In this document: positions 15,774-25,220 of the stretch, in pieces | Layout of the letters: every line of letters starts with the position of its first letter | Numbering within the stretch: the stretch's first letter is position 1 | Source: Microbacteriaceae bacterium | Lineage (GTDB): Bacteria; Actinomycetota; Actinomycetes; Actinomycetales; Microbacteriaceae | Direction: 5' to 3' | Assembly (NCBI GenBank): GCA_025352325.1 | Contig: JANXTR010000023.1 | Span: forward strand, 124,001-188,000 | DNA: 64,000 nucleotides | The notes under the pieces: generated by a model | What the model was told of the DNA's origin: nothing | What the model saw: only the letters and a program-made list of their open reading frames with translations | The model's database searches: none | Position numbers and translations under genes: made by a program

Positions 15774-16933
15774 GGCGCTCCCTCCAGGTCGGCGATTCCG
15801 TCGGCTGTGTCGAATGACGCCTCGTAGGCCGCGAGCCAGTCGCGCTGCGCATCCACGAGCGGATGCGGATCCGAGTAGACGTGCTCGAAGATCTTGGTGG
15901 TGGGCGGGTCCTGCAACAGGACGGTGCGAGCCCGGGCGTCGGCCGCGACATCCTCGGCCTCTTGGGCGACCTCCGCGAAGAAGTCGTCGCCCACCCCCTG
16001 ACCGCGCAGGTACGCCTCGTAGCGCGCGATCGGATCGCGGGCGCCCCAGTAGGCGACCTCCTCGTTCTCGCGGTACTTGGTCGGGTCGTCGCTCGTCGTG
16101 TGCGCGCCCATCCGGTAGGTGAGAGCCTCGATCAGTCGCGGGCCCTCTCCGCTGCGTGCGCTGAGCAGGTTGGCCGAGGTGACGGCGTAGCTCGCGAGCA
16201 CGTCGTTGCCGTCGATCTGCACGCTCGGGATGCCGAAACCCGTGCCGCGCAGATACAGCGGCGTCCGCGACTGCCGCTCCACCGGCACCGAGATGGCCCA
16301 GTGGTTGTTCTGCAGGAAGAACACCTGCGGCGTCTGGTAGCTGGCGGCGAAGGTAAACGCTTCGCTGACGTCGCCCTGGCTACTCGCACCGTCGCCGAAG
16401 TAGACGAGGACCGCGGCATCCTTCTCCGGATCGCGCAGGGTCGGCGCGCCGTCGTTCGACACGTCGAGCAGACGGTCGAGCGCGATACCCATCGCGTAGC
16501 CGGTCGCGTGCAGCGCCTGGGAGCCGATCACCAGTGTGTAGAGGTGGAAGTTACCCGTCTCGCTCGGCACCCACCCGCCGTGACTCAGACCTCGGAGCAT
16601 CTCGATGATGCGCATCAGGTCGAGACCACGGATGCGCCCGACGACATGTTCACGGTAAGCAGGGAAGAGGTGGTCCTGCGGGGCGGCGGCATAGCCGGAG
16701 CCGACTTGCGCGGCCTCCTGGCCGATGCTCGGGATCCAGAGCGCGAGCTGGCCCTGCCGCTGCAGGTTTCCCGCCTCGGTGTCGAAGCGACGCATGACGA
16801 CCATCTGGCGGTGGAAGTCGAGGAGCCGGGATTCCGGCAGCTTCTCAATCCAGGGCAGATACTCGGACGTCCGATCATCCGACACGAGTTTCCCGTCGGG
16901 CGTCAGCAGTTGAACCGTGGCGTCCGAGGACAT
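15770..16933 (-). CDS. 2-oxoacid dehydrogenase E1 alpha subunit
   Basis: Thiamine-diphosphate-binding alpha subunit, about 387 aa. The ThDP motif is GDGASSQGDVSEAFTFAA followed by FFLQNNHWAIS. The phosphorylation-loop region YRMGAHTTSDDPTKYR is typical of branched-chain and pyruvate E1 alpha. I favour the ATG at 16933 over the GTG at 16939 because AGGG sits about 8 nt upstream of the ATG. The gene begins right at the hisC stop codon, so hisC and this operon are contiguous. The tail (VDAQRDWLAAYEASFD) is normal for the family. Confidence 0.92.
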   Translation of the reverse strand: MSSDATVQLLTPDGKLVSDDRTSEYLPWIEKLPESRLLDFHRQMVVMRRFDTEAGNLQRQGQLALWIPSIGQEAAQVGSGYAAAPQDHLFPAYREHVVGRIRGLDLMRIIEMLRGLSHGGWVPSETGNFHLYTLVIGSQALHATGYAMGIALDRLLDVSNDGAPTLRDPEKDAAVLVYFGDGASSQGDVSEAFTFAASYQTPQVFFLQNNHWAISVPVERQSRTPLYLRGTGFGIPSVQIDGNDVLASYAVTSANLLSARSGEGPRLIEALTYRMGAHTTSDDPTKYRENEEVAYWGARDPIARYEAYLRGQGVGDDFFAEVAQEAEDVAADARARTVLLQDPPTTKIFEHVYSDPHPLVDAQRDWLAAYEASFDTADGIADLEGAP

Positions 16934-16938
16934 GGTCA

Positions 16939-18024
16939 CTACCCTAGCCCGCCGATTCCCACGTCTTCTCGGAGGGTCTCCACAACCTCTGCCGTCGCCG
17001 CTAGGACCTTCTCCACAGATTCAGCTTCGCCGACGGAGATGCGGATGCCCTCGAGCGCGAACACGCGCGCAACGATCCCGTGCCTCTCGAGCAGCTCCGC
17101 GGCCGCGGCCGTCGCCTCGCCCGTGACCAGCCAGACGAAGTTGCCCTGCGGCTCCGGCAGGCGCCAGCCCTGGGCGATGAGACCGTCGCGCAGCAGGGAG
17201 CGACGGGCCACGAGCTCGTCGATCTGGGCCGTGAACTGCGGCTCGATGTCGAGGGCGGCAAGCGCTGCTCGCTGGGCGGGCTCGGTGACCGAGAGGGCGA
17301 TCATGGTGGCGCGGGCGGCATCCAGGATGTAGGCAGGTCCGACGGCATAACCGACGCGCAGGCCGGCCAAGCCGTAAGCCTTCGAGAAGGTACGGAGCAC
17401 GACGAGGTTCGGGTAGCGCGCGAGCAGTGGCATGCCCTCGACGGCATGCGCGTCGGTGACGAACTCGCGATATGCCTCGTCGAGGATGACGAGGATCGTG
17501 TCGGGCACCTTCGCCATGAACGCTTCGAAGTCGCGGGCGGTGACGATCGCGCTGGTCGGATTGTTCGGGCTACAGACGATGACGATGCGGGTGCGCTCGG
17601 TGACCGCCGCGGCCATGGCGTCGAGGTCGTGGGTGCCGTCCGCGTGGTTGGGCACGGTCACGCTTGTCGCGCCCGAGACGGTGACGATGCCGGGGTAGGC
17701 CTCGAAGGACCGCCAGGCGTAGAGCACCTCGTCGCCGGTCGAGGCGGCTGCCTGCACCAGCTGGTGGAGGATCGACACGGATCCCGCGCCCACGTGGACC
17801 TCGTCGACAGTGACCCCGGCGCGCTCGGCCAGTCGCACGCGGAGGGCGGTGGCGGCGCCATCCGGGTACCGGTTGAGTTGGGAGCCTGCGATCGCAGCGG
17901 AGACCTCAGGCAGTACCGGAAACGGGCTCTCGTTGGACGACAGCTTGAACGCGTCCGCTGCCGCCGGTCGGCCCTGCCGGTACGGCGCGAGCGAGGCGAT
18001 CTCGGGTCGGAGTGTCACAGGCAC
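16939..18024 (-). CDS. hisC: histidinol-phosphate aminotransferase
   Basis: PLP-dependent class II aminotransferase, 361 aa, converting imidazole-acetol phosphate and glutamate to histidinol phosphate. Visible motifs are [14 protein letters not shown] at the N-terminus, [11 protein letters not shown], the DEAYREF segment and the PLP lysine in [16 protein letters not shown]. The track ORF runs 50 codons further upstream into unlikely sequence; the GTG at 18024 ([12 protein letters not shown]) gives the family N-terminus. Other aminotransferases of this subfamily act on aromatic substrates, so Phe/Tyr use is an alternative. No other his genes are nearby. Confidence 0.85.
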   Translation of the reverse strand: MPVTLRPEIASLAPYRQGRPAAADAFKLSSNESPFPVLPEVSAAIAGSQLNRYPDGAATALRVRLAERAGVTVDEVHVGAGSVSILHQLVQAAASTGDEVLYAWRSFEAYPGIVTVSGATSVTVPNHADGTHDLDAMAAAVTERTRIVIVCSPNNPTSAIVTARDFEAFMAKVPDTILVILDEAYREFVTDAHAVEGMPLLARYPNLVVLRTFSKAYGLAGLRVGYAVGPAYILDAARATMIALSVTEPAQRAALAALDIEPQFTAQIDELVARRSLLRDGLIAQGWRLPEPQGNFVWLVTGEATAAAAELLERHGIVARVFALEGIRISVGEAESVEKVLAATAEVVETLREDVGIGGLG

Positions 18025-18102
18025 GTCGACCAGTTTAGGCGCGTGCGTCGCGACGTGACCCGCCCCGTTCCGCTGGCTCGCACCCCCTGCCACAATGGGC
18101 GC

Positions 18103-18504
18103 ATGGGACGCCTCTTCCTCCGCCTGCTGATCAACGCCATCGCGCTCTGGCTGACAACCCTCATCCTCTCGCCGCACCTCGCGGTCGAGCCGTTCTCGCC
18201 AGGCGGGATGCTCGAAACAATCGTCACGTACCTCGTCGTGGCGCTGATCTTCGGCGTCGTGAACGGGATCATCGGCGGCATCGTGCGCGTCGTCGCCCTG
18301 CCGATCTACATCCTCACGCTCGGCCTCATCTCGTTCATCGTCAACGGGCTGCTCCTTCTGCTCGTCGCCTGGATCAGCGGGCTGCTCGGATTCGGGCTCT
18401 CGGTCGAGAACTTCGGCTGGGGCATCCTCGGGGCACTGCTGCTCGGCATCCTCTCCTGGCTCATCGGCGTCGTGCTCCGGCCGTTCACTGGAAAGCAGAA
18501 GTAG
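18103..18504 (+). CDS. four-TM membrane protein of the phage-holin/Mycobact_4TM family
   Basis: A 133-aa protein made almost wholly of four hydrophobic helices separated by short loops ([69 protein letters not shown]). The order and the short basic C-terminus (RPFTGKQK) match the family annotated as phage holin/4TM superfamily, which is chromosomal and widespread in bacteria. A prophage origin should not be inferred. It is divergent from hisC and its 3' end overlaps the hydrolase gene by 20 nt. Confidence 0.82.
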   Translation: MGRLFLRLLINAIALWLTTLILSPHLAVEPFSPGGMLETIVTYLVVALIFGVVNGIIGGIVRVVALPIYILTLGLISFIVNGLLLLLVAWISGLLGFGLSVENFGWGILGALLLGILSWLIGVVLRPFTGKQK

Positions 18505-20065
18505 CTGCGGGGGTCGCGGGCACCTCGCGCGTCACGCCCCGCAGCTCGAGCTGCTTGAGGTCGAGAGGCGACGAGGGCTCGGGCACCCGCTCCGCGTGAT
18601 AGCTGGTCACCGTGATCGTGGCGCCTTGCTGTGCCGCGTAGTCGCCGGTGAAGGCGTCGAGGGCGGCGCTCTGCTCGCGCACGGCCGCGGAGGTGGCCCG
18701 GTCGACGACGGTCGCGGTCGCCATGTAGGCGTCGCGCTGGTGCGCGGGGGCCGCGTGGTAGTCGGGCAGGGCCACACCGTCGGCGAAGGCCCGGCGCTCG
18801 ACCTGCAGCACGTGATGATCGAGCTGCGGCCCGGCGAGCATCGGGATGAAGTCGTCGGTGTTGCGGACCGCCATTCCACTGAGGCCGTCTGGCAGCTGGA
18901 TGTTGCCCGCCGGGGCGCCGAAGGTCTGGATACCCGCGGCATTCCAGTCGCCGGAGCCGGCCAGCATCGACGCGATCAGCCCGCCCTGCGAGAAGCCCAC
19001 GAACTGCACAGGACTGCCCGCGGTCACGCCGGCGTCGCGCATCGCGAGCTCGCTCGCCCGGTAGGCGCCCACATCGAGGCCGCCGACCCCGCCGACGTTG
19101 CTCGTCAGATCCCACGGCTCGTGGTCGGCGACGGGCGAGAAGGTCTCGGTCGGACCGACGTACACCACGAAGCGGCTCGGCTGCCCGGGGGAGTCGTACT
19201 TCTCGATGCGCACCTGGTCGACCTCCGGCACGCGCTCGAGCCGCTGCACCGCGCCGACGGCCGGGGTCGCGACCGTCCTGGTCGACACCCGGTCGACCGT
19301 CACCGGCGTCTCGCGGAACAGGCCGACGAGCGGACCGACGGTCAGCAGCCCCCGCGCACTGCTCCGCACTCCCGTCACCCCGGTCGCCCCGAGCAGGATC
19401 GCCACCGGCACGGGGATGCCGAGGAAGGTCGACGTGCCCTCGTCGAGACCCGAGGTGAACATTCGCACTCCCTCGACGAAGCGCGGGCCCGTGATGAACT
19501 CCGGATGATCCAGCAGGAATCGCGAGATTCCGGCCGAGCGCGCACCGCCCGGGTCGGGCACCTTCGACGCCAGCCACGCGGTGAGACCCAGGAGCCCGAT
19601 CACGGGCAGCCCGATCCGGATCAGGACGCCGAGCTCGGCGCCCCCCAGCGCCGCCAGTCGGTCGGCCCGGGAGAGGGCCTGCTCCTCCGCGTCGTCGTAG
19701 GAGGCGATCGCGGACCGGAGCGCGTGCACCAGGTGTTCCGTCACCCGGTGCGCCGCACGCCCCGCATGGATCGCGGCACCGATCTCGGCCGTGCTGCGGC
19801 GGGCGGCCGGCGGCGAACCCGGCACCGCGTCCCATGCCACCGACGCGTCGATGGCGAGGAGCGACCGGGACGCCGCCGAGAGCTGGTCGGCCAGCGTGTT
19901 CAGCTGCTCGAGGTGCGCCTGCATGCGGTCGGTCGCGACCTGGAGGCTGCCCACCGGCGTGACGAGGAGCGGGCCGCCCTGCTCGGGCGTTGGCGCATGC
20001 TGCCCCGCGGGCGGAGAAGTCGGCATCGTGACGGGAGTCGTGCCGGGCCCCGGATCGCCGCGCAC
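18485..20065 (-). CDS. alpha/beta-hydrolase with N-terminal helical region and TM segment
   Basis: A 526-aa protein of unknown specific function. Residues about 25-140 are helical and charged ([41 protein letters not shown]) and resemble the LXG/WXG-type helical domains that precede secreted effectors. A hydrophobic stretch ([23 protein letters not shown]) and a second weaker one follow. The C-terminal part has a lipase-type nucleophile elbow [11 protein letters not shown] near residue 356 and a later [13 protein letters not shown]. The GTG start overlaps the stop of the upstream small WXG-like gene by 1 nt. The start could instead be ATG 20026. Lipase or thioesterase activity is inferred. 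Confidence 0.75.
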   Translation of the reverse strand: MRGDPGPGTTPVTMPTSPPAGQHAPTPEQGGPLLVTPVGSLQVATDRMQAHLEQLNTLADQLSAASRSLLAIDASVAWDAVPGSPPAARRSTAEIGAAIHAGRAAHRVTEHLVHALRSAIASYDDAEEQALSRADRLAALGGAELGVLIRIGLPVIGLLGLTAWLASKVPDPGGARSAGISRFLLDHPEFITGPRFVEGVRMFTSGLDEGTSTFLGIPVPVAILLGATGVTGVRSSARGLLTVGPLVGLFRETPVTVDRVSTRTVATPAVGAVQRLERVPEVDQVRIEKYDSPGQPSRFVVYVGPTETFSPVADHEPWDLTSNVGGVGGLDVGAYRASELAMRDAGVTAGSPVQFVGFSQGGLIASMLAGSGDWNAAGIQTFGAPAGNIQLPDGLSGMAVRNTDDFIPMLAGPQLDHHVLQVERRAFADGVALPDYHAAPAHQRDAYMATATVVDRATSAAVREQSAALDAFTGDYAAQQGATITVTSYHAERVPEPSSPLDLKQLELRGVTREVPATPAATSAFQ

Positions 20066-20391
20066 TACAGCGGCCCCACATCGAGCAGCGCCGCGCGGGT
20101 CGCCCGTTCGGCTCCGTGCACCGCGGAATCTGCGGCCCGCAGTTCGTGCCGCAGTTGCTGCTCGAGCCGCTCAGCCGCCTCGGAGGCCTCGCCCCGCCAG
20201 TCCTCGGGACGCAGCCGTGGCGGGAAGGCGGCGAGCGCGGCCAGCACCCGGCCGATGGGCGCGAGCTCGGCCTGCTGGCGTTCGAGAGCGGTGTGCAGTG
20301 CGACGGTGTCCATGGGGGGCATGGCACGAGCGTGCCGGAGCCGCCGATCCTGCGCCGCGGCGAGTCGCGCATCCGGGGAATCGGATGCCAT
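20065..20391 (-). CDS. small helical WXG100-like protein
   Basis: Unrecognised 108-aa protein, predicted almost entirely helical. A central DWRGEASEAAERLEQQLRHEL places a W-x-G motif between two helices, as in WXG100/ESX-type proteins. A later start (MDTVALHTALERQQ, at 20313) would give about 82 aa, nearer the WXG100 size. Neither start has a clear Shine-Dalgarno. It is translationally coupled to the hydrolase gene. No type VII secretion ATPase (EccC) is visible in this window, so the secretion route is open. Confidence 0.6.
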   Translation of the reverse strand: MASDSPDARLAAAQDRRLRHARAMPPMDTVALHTALERQQAELAPIGRVLAALAAFPPRLRPEDWRGEASEAAERLEQQLRHELRAADSAVHGAERATRAALLDVGPL

Positions 20392-20435
20392 CGTCCGGCT
20401 GTGAAGGAGGCTCCCGTGTGCAGGATGATGAAGGC

Positions 20436-20975
20436 ATGAGCATCGGCGGGTTCGAGGACAGCGACGCCGGTTCCGACCCCTCGGTGTTCCGCATCTGTTT
20501 CGTCTGCACGGGCAACATCTGCCGCTCCCCGATGGCCGAGGCGATCTTCCGCCGGCTCATCACCGACGGCGGGTACGCGGGACGGGTCGCCGTCGAGTCC
20601 GCCGCGACCGGCGACTGGCACGTCGGCGAACCGGCCGATCCCCGCACGATCGCGGCCCTCACCTCCCACGGCTACGACGGCGGCAAGCACCGCGCGCGGC
20701 AGTTCGACCCCGACTGGTTCGCCGACCTCGATCTCGTCGTCGCCTTCGACCGCGGGCAGGAGCGCACCCTCCGCGAGTGGGCGACCAGCGAACCCGACCG
20801 TGCCAAAGTCCAGCTGCTGATGACGTTCGAACCCGACGGATCGGGCACCATGGATGTGCCGGATCCGTACTATTCGGATGCCGCGCTCTTCGAAAGCGTC
20901 CTGGCCACCATTGAGCGGGCGAGCGTCGCCCTCTTCCGACAGCTCGAACCCGGAATCCGACAGGGAGTCTCATGA
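20436..20975 (+). CDS. low-molecular-weight protein-tyrosine phosphatase
   Basis: A 179-aa phosphatase with the catalytic P-loop CFVCTGNICRSPMAEAI near residues 21-36 (CX5R) and the general-acid loop VPDPYYSD near the C-terminus. It hydrolyses phosphotyrosine and often serves exopolysaccharide or kinase regulation. The track ORF is artificially long; ATG 20436 with an upstream AAGGC-type site and a short acidic leader fits. Its stop overlaps the purB start by 4 nt (ATGA), so the two genes are probably co-transcribed. Confidence 0.88.
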   Translation: MSIGGFEDSDAGSDPSVFRICFVCTGNICRSPMAEAIFRRLITDGGYAGRVAVESAATGDWHVGEPADPRTIAALTSHGYDGGKHRARQFDPDWFADLDLVVAFDRGQERTLREWATSEPDRAKVQLLMTFEPDGSGTMDVPDPYYSDAALFESVLATIERASVALFRQLEPGIRQGVS

Positions 20976-22357
20976 GTCCGCTTCCCCCACAGCCGATCAG
21001 CCCGCTCGACGGGCGCTATCGCGCGGCCGTGCAGGGCCTCGGCGAGCACCTCTCCGAAGCAGGCCTCAACCGCGCGCGCGTGCACGTCGAGGTCGAGTGG
21101 CTGATCGCGCTGACCGAGCGCGGGATGTTCGGTTCGACCCCGCTCGACCCCGAGCAGGCACGCGCGCTGCGCACCTTCTCGGCCGAGTTCGGCCAGCTCG
21201 AGATCGACGAACTGGCCACGCTTGAGGCCACCACCCGCCACGACGTGAAGGCGGTGGAGTACCTGGTGCGCGGCCGGCTCTCCGCGCTCGGCCTCAACGA
21301 CATCGCCGAGCTGACCCACTTCGCGTGCACCAGCGAGGACATCAACAACCTCAGCTACGCGCTCACCGTGCGCGCTGCCATCCACGAGGTCTGGCTCCCG
21401 CGTTTCCGGGACGTGCTGGCTGGCCTGCGCAGGATCGCGCTCGACGAGCGCGCCACCCCGATGCTCGCGCACACCCACGGCCAGCCCGCCACCCCGACCA
21501 CGGTTGGCAAGGAGTTCGCGGTCTTCGTCTCCCGGCTCGAGCGCGTGCTCGCCCGCGTCGAGGCGGTCGAGATCCTCGGCAAGTTCAGCGGGGCGACCGG
21601 CACCTTCGCGGCCCATGTCGCCGCGGATCCGGCTGCCGACTGGCCGGCCATTTCGAGGGAGTTCGTCACCTCGCTCGGCCTGACCTGGAATCCGCTCACC
21701 ACCCAGATCGAGTCGCACGACTGGCAGGCCGAACTGTTCTCCGGGATCAGCCACCTCAACCGCATCCTGCACAACCTCTGCACCGACCTGTGGACGTACA
21801 TCTCGATGGGCTACATCACCCAGATCCCGCAGGTCGGGGCCACCGGTTCGTCGACGATGCCGCACAAGATCAACCCGATCCGCTTCGAGAACGCCGAGGC
21901 GAATCTCGAGCTGTCGTCGGCTCTGCTCGACTCGCTCGCCGCCACGCTCGTCACCAGCCGGATGCAGCGGGACCTCACCGACTCGACCACCCAGCGCAAC
22001 ATCGGGGTCGCCGTGGGTCACTCGCTGCTGGCCCTCGACAACCTCGCCCGTGGACTGAACGAGATCGCCGTCGGGCACGACGCCCTCGCCGCCGACCTCG
22101 ACGGCAACTGGGAGGTACTCGCCGAAGCGATCCAGACGGTGATCCGGGCCGAGGTGATCGCCGGGCGCAGCTCGATCGCCGACCCGTACGCCCTTCTCAA
22201 GGAGCTCACTCGCGGCCACCGCACCGGCGCGGCCGAGCTGCGCGCCTTCGTGCAGGGCCTCGACATCGGTACGGATGCCAAGGCGCGCCTTCTTGAACTC
22301 ACGCCCGCGCGCTACGTGGGTCTGGCCGACGAGCTCGTGGGTCTGCTGCCCGCATAG
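20972..22357 (+). CDS. purB: adenylosuccinate lyase
   Basis: Fumarase/aspartase superfamily enzyme of purine synthesis, 461 aa, acting on SAICAR and adenylosuccinate. It has the signature loop GSSTMPHKINPIRFENAE, the catalytic His in AHTHGQPATP, and CTSEDINNLSY near the N-terminus. It is the long purB type. It overlaps the phosphatase gene by 4 nt. A hairpin bounded by TGTCGC/GCGACA 14 nt after the stop probably ends the transcript. Confidence 0.96.
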   Translation: MSPLPPQPISPLDGRYRAAVQGLGEHLSEAGLNRARVHVEVEWLIALTERGMFGSTPLDPEQARALRTFSAEFGQLEIDELATLEATTRHDVKAVEYLVRGRLSALGLNDIAELTHFACTSEDINNLSYALTVRAAIHEVWLPRFRDVLAGLRRIALDERATPMLAHTHGQPATPTTVGKEFAVFVSRLERVLARVEAVEILGKFSGATGTFAAHVAADPAADWPAISREFVTSLGLTWNPLTTQIESHDWQAELFSGISHLNRILHNLCTDLWTYISMGYITQIPQVGATGSSTMPHKINPIRFENAEANLELSSALLDSLAATLVTSRMQRDLTDSTTQRNIGVAVGHSLLALDNLARGLNEIAVGHDALAADLDGNWEVLAEAIQTVIRAEVIAGRSSIADPYALLKELTRGHRTGAAELRAFVQGLDIGTDAKARLLELTPARYVGLADELVGLLPA

Positions 22358-22370
22358 CGCAGCTCCCGTT

Positions 22371-22410
22371 TGTCGCACCCGCGCCGAGCCTTTCCGGCGC
22401 TCGAGCGACA
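22371..22410 (+). terminator. hairpin after purB, GTCGC-bounded family
   Basis: TGTCGC and GCGACA form the outer arms and GCGCCG/CGGCGC the inner arms of a 40-nt hairpin. A similarly built hairpin lies at 59319-59356, and GTCGCA/TGCGAC ends also flank the ddl 3' region. Confidence 0.5.
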
Positions 22411-22437
22411 CCGCGGCGCGCTCGCGGGTTTTGCGCG

Positions 22438-22725
22438 TCAGTGCGTGGAGTGCGTCTCGTCGTCGACCGTCGGGAGGTCGGCATCCGGGGTTTGGCCCAG
22501 CATGATCATCGCGAGCGAGACCAGGCTCACGATGAACACGACGCCGAAGAAGATGGCGGCAAGGATCCATTCGCGGGTGGCGAGCCCGACGATGAGGCCG
22601 GTGAACACTCCGAACACGGCGGAGAGGCCGATCAGCTCAACCGGGCGCGTCTTGTCTTTGCGCGTCGGGCCGGTCCGGCTCGGGTTGGTGCGGCTCGCGG
22701 CGCCGGGCTTCTTCGCGGCGCTCAC
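22438..22725 (-). CDS. small membrane protein, two TM helices
   Basis: A 95-aa protein with a basic N-terminus (SAAKKPGAASRTNPSRTGPTRKDKTR), two hydrophobic helices (VELIGLSAVFGVFTGLIVGLA and WILAAIFFGVVFIVSLVSLAMIML) and an acidic tail. I chose the GTG at 22725 because it overlaps the stop of the upstream membrane protein (GTGA), while the track start reads through that gene. Family not recognised; probably co-expressed with the DUF308-like gene. Confidence 0.7.
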   Translation of the reverse strand: MSAAKKPGAASRTNPSRTGPTRKDKTRPVELIGLSAVFGVFTGLIVGLATREWILAAIFFGVVFIVSLVSLAMIMLGQTPDADLPTVDDETHSTH

Positions 22726-23330
22726 GAGGCCACCGTCCTGTCGACCGGGGAGGGGGTGGTGCGCACGCCGTTCGCCGAGACGGCCGAGATACCCAGCAGC
22801 ACGCCGGCGACGATGGCCCACGCGCCGAACATCCCGACCAGGACCACCGACGCGGTCAGCTGTCCGTTGATCTGCTCGATGCCGCCGAGGGCCTGACTGT
22901 AGTCGGGCGGGACGACGAGGAACCCGATCGCCAGCAGAAGCGTGAGCCCGCCGAGGATCATCCAGTCGCGCGCCGCGGGCAGTCGGGTGCGCGCCCGGAT
23001 GCCGCTGACGAGCTCGAGCGCGCCGGTCACGATCGCCCAGGCGCTGACGACGAACACGAGATAGTGGACCCCGCCCCCGGGCAGCACGAGCGCCACCACC
23101 CCGGCGATCACCGTGACAACGCCCTGCGTAAGGAACAGCCCGCGCGACGTGCGGTCACCGCGGCTGCCCAGCGATCCGGCGAGCAGGATGGCGCCCGCCA
23201 CGACCGCATAGAGGCCGAAGGCGACGAGACCGAAGGTGGCCGAGTGCGCCGGAGTGAAGGTGATCGCTAAGCCGACGATCAAGGCGGCGACGGCACGCAG
23301 TGATGGAACGACCCAAGCTGGCACGAGCAT
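22722..23330 (-). CDS. HdeD/DUF308-type membrane protein
   Basis: A 202-aa polytopic protein with about six hydrophobic helices in paired arrangement, resembling the short-repeat HdeD/DUF308 membrane family (LRAVAALIVGLAITFTP, VVTVIAGVVALVLPGG). HdeD is linked to acid resistance in enterobacteria; a similar role here is not shown. It precedes the small membrane protein in a two-gene unit, and lies 93 nt from the 3' end of dnaB on the same strand. Confidence 0.72.
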   Translation of the reverse strand: MLVPAWVVPSLRAVAALIVGLAITFTPAHSATFGLVAFGLYAVVAGAILLAGSLGSRGDRTSRGLFLTQGVVTVIAGVVALVLPGGGVHYLVFVVSAWAIVTGALELVSGIRARTRLPAARDWMILGGLTLLLAIGFLVVPPDYSQALGGIEQINGQLTASVVLVGMFGAWAIVAGVLLGISAVSANGVRTTPSPVDRTVAS

Positions 23331-23422
23331 CTGCCTTCCTGTCCGGGCGTCCTGCGACGGCTCTCTCCGTGGCGTTCTCCACTGCGGAGAACCGCACAGA
23401 GTCTACGTCCGGCGACTGGGCG

Positions 23423-24799
23423 CTAAATGCGTGCCATGTCGGTGAAGCGCGAGTACATGCCGCTGAAGGAGACCTTGATGGTGTCCTGCCGGCCGTTGCG
23501 GTGCTTGGCCACGATGAGGTCGGCCTCGCCAGTGGGCGGAGCCTCGCGGTCGTAGGCATCTTCGCGGTGCAGCAGGATGACGATGTCGGCGTCCTGCTCG
23601 AGCGATCCGGACTCGCGGAGATCGGCCAGCGCCGGCTTCTTGTCCGCCCGCTGCTCCGGACCACGGTTGAGCTGCGAGAGCGCGATGACCGGGACGCTCA
23701 GCTCCTTGGCCAACAGCTTGAGCGCCCGCGAGAACTCGCTGACCTCCTGCTGCCGGGACTCGACCTTCTTGCCCGAAGTCATGAGCTGCAGGTAGTCGAT
23801 GACGACCATCTTGAGCCCGACCTTCTGGCTGAGCCTGCGGCACTTGGCCCGGATCTCGACCAGCGTCATGTTGGGGCTGTCGTCGATGTAGAGCGGGGCG
23901 TCCGCGATCTGCCCGCGCACCTGCGCGAGCTTGTCCCAGTCGCGCTGCTCCAGGTTGCCCTTGCGGAGGGTCTGCATCGGGATGGATGACTCGGCCGCAA
24001 GCAGCCGCATGGCGATCTCGCTGCGCCCCATCTCGAGCGAGAAGAAGATCGCGGGCATGTTGTGCTTCACGGTCGCCGCCCGGGCGAAGTCGAGCGCCAG
24101 GGTCGACTTGCCGAGACCCGGGCGGGCGGCCACGATGACCAGCTGCCCGCCGTGCAGGCCGTTGGTGAGCTCGTCGAGCTCGGCAAAGCCGGTAGGAACA
24201 CCGATCATCTCGCCGTCGCGGCCGCGGGCGCGCTCGATCTCGTCAACCGCGGTGTCGATCGCCTCGACGAGGGGCACGTAGTCCTCGGCCTCGACTCCGC
24301 CGGTGACAGCGTAGATTTCAGCCTGCGCGTTGTTGACGAGGTCGAGCACCTCGCCCTCGCTCGCGTAGCCCATCTGCACGATGCGTGTTCCCGCCTCGAC
24401 GAGGCGGCGCAGCACGGCCTTCTCGGCGACGATCGACGCGTAGTAGCCGGCGTTTGCCGCGGTCGGCACGAGCCCGGTCAGGGTGTGGAGGTATTCGGCC
24501 CCGCCCGCGCGCTGCAACTGCGCGGTCTTGGTCAGCTCGTCGGTGACCGCGATGACGTCGGTGGGCTCCCCGTGCGAATAGAGGTTGAGCACCGCCTCGA
24601 AGATGACCTCGTGCTTGGGGATGTAGAAGTCGACTCCGCGGACGGTCTCGACGACATCCGCCACGGCGTCCTTGCTGAGCAGCATGCCGCCGATCGCGCT
24701 CTGCTCGGCGAGGAGGTCGTGCGGAGGAGTCCGCTCGCCCTGCCAGCCCTCGTTGCTCGCGCGGGACTCCCCAGCGAGACCCAGATGGGCGATGGACAC
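23423..24799 (-). CDS. dnaB: replicative DNA helicase
   Basis: Hexameric replicative helicase, 458 aa, with no intein. The N-terminal domain (LLAEQSAIGGMLLSKDAV) is followed by a linker and the RecA-like domain with Walker A ARPGLGKSTLALDFAR, DYLQLM (Walker B) and the arginine-finger region near the C-terminus (DLRESGSLEQDADIVILLHR). The GTG start has an AGGAGG site 6 nt upstream. It is separated by 421 nt from rplI, and that gap holds a perfect DnaA-box match and a near match. Confidence 0.97.
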   Translation of the reverse strand: MSIAHLGLAGESRASNEGWQGERTPPHDLLAEQSAIGGMLLSKDAVADVVETVRGVDFYIPKHEVIFEAVLNLYSHGEPTDVIAVTDELTKTAQLQRAGGAEYLHTLTGLVPTAANAGYYASIVAEKAVLRRLVEAGTRIVQMGYASEGEVLDLVNNAQAEIYAVTGGVEAEDYVPLVEAIDTAVDEIERARGRDGEMIGVPTGFAELDELTNGLHGGQLVIVAARPGLGKSTLALDFARAATVKHNMPAIFFSLEMGRSEIAMRLLAAESSIPMQTLRKGNLEQRDWDKLAQVRGQIADAPLYIDDSPNMTLVEIRAKCRRLSQKVGLKMVVIDYLQLMTSGKKVESRQQEVSEFSRALKLLAKELSVPVIALSQLNRGPEQRADKKPALADLRESGSLEQDADIVILLHREDAYDREAPPTGEADLIVAKHRNGRQDTIKVSFSGMYSRFTDMARI

Positions 24800-24940
24800 G
24801 GGGGACCTCCTGCGGTCAGGCTACGGGCTGAGAGTGACACCGACCGCCGACACCCCGGGCAGCCGCTGTCTGTCTCCTCGTCGGGTGGGGGAGACGCTGC
24901 GCCAGGTTAGGGAGCGCCGAACACCGCCACCAACACGCCC

Positions 24941-24949
24941 TGTGGACAA
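24941..24949 (-). promoter_or_regulatory. DnaA box upstream of dnaB
   Basis: TGTGGACAA is the exact complement of TTGTCCACA, the preferred actinobacterial DnaA box. It lies 142 nt upstream of dnaB. A second site with one mismatch, TGTGGATAG, is at 24996-25004. Confidence 0.6.
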
Positions 24950-25175
24950 CCCTGTTGGTAACTAGCGCGAAACGCCGGGGGAAATGTGAAGAAGGTGTGG
25001 ATAGTTCTGTGGAGAACTTGCGAGTTTTGAGACAGATATCAAGTCTGACCAGCGTTTTTCTCGAAGTTTTGCTGTGTGTAGAAACATGTTTAGAGTGCCG
25101 CTTGAACGTTGAGGAGAAACCGCGTCACCTGTGGACGAAACGCCGCACCGCGCTTGACTTCCTGGGCACACGCCA

Positions 25176-25207
25176 GTAGCGGCGCCCCAGGATCGGGACG
25201 CCGCTAC
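25176..25207 (-). terminator. hairpin after rplI
   Basis: A perfect 9-bp stem GTAGCGGCG/CGCCGCTAC with a 14-nt loop lies 13 nt past the rplI stop. It has no U-tract, but its position marks the end of rpsF-ssb-rpsR-rplI. Confidence 0.7.
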
Positions 25208-25220
25208 GGGTGAGACACGC

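Larger units (their letters stand above)
24800..25220. other. noncoding region between rplI and dnaB
   Basis: No convincing gene: the short ORFs here lack family features and ribosome sites. The segment near 25010-25110 is visibly AT-richer than its surroundings. It contains the rplI terminator hairpin, two DnaA-box-like sequences, and presumably the dnaB promoter. Confidence 0.7.

Noticed and set aside
18103-18504. Prophage remnant because of the phage-holin label
   Set aside because: The 4TM family is chromosomal and no other phage genes lie nearby.
18306-20690. 794-aa ORF overlapping the hydrolase and WXG-like genes
   Set aside because: Alternate-frame shadow; Arg/Gly/Ala-rich with no ribosome site.
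20870-22570. 566-aa ORF antisense to purB
   Set aside because: purB on the other strand carries all family motifs.
24955-25179. 74-aa ORF in the rplI-dnaB gap
   Set aside because: No ribosome-binding site, no domain; the region looks regulatory.
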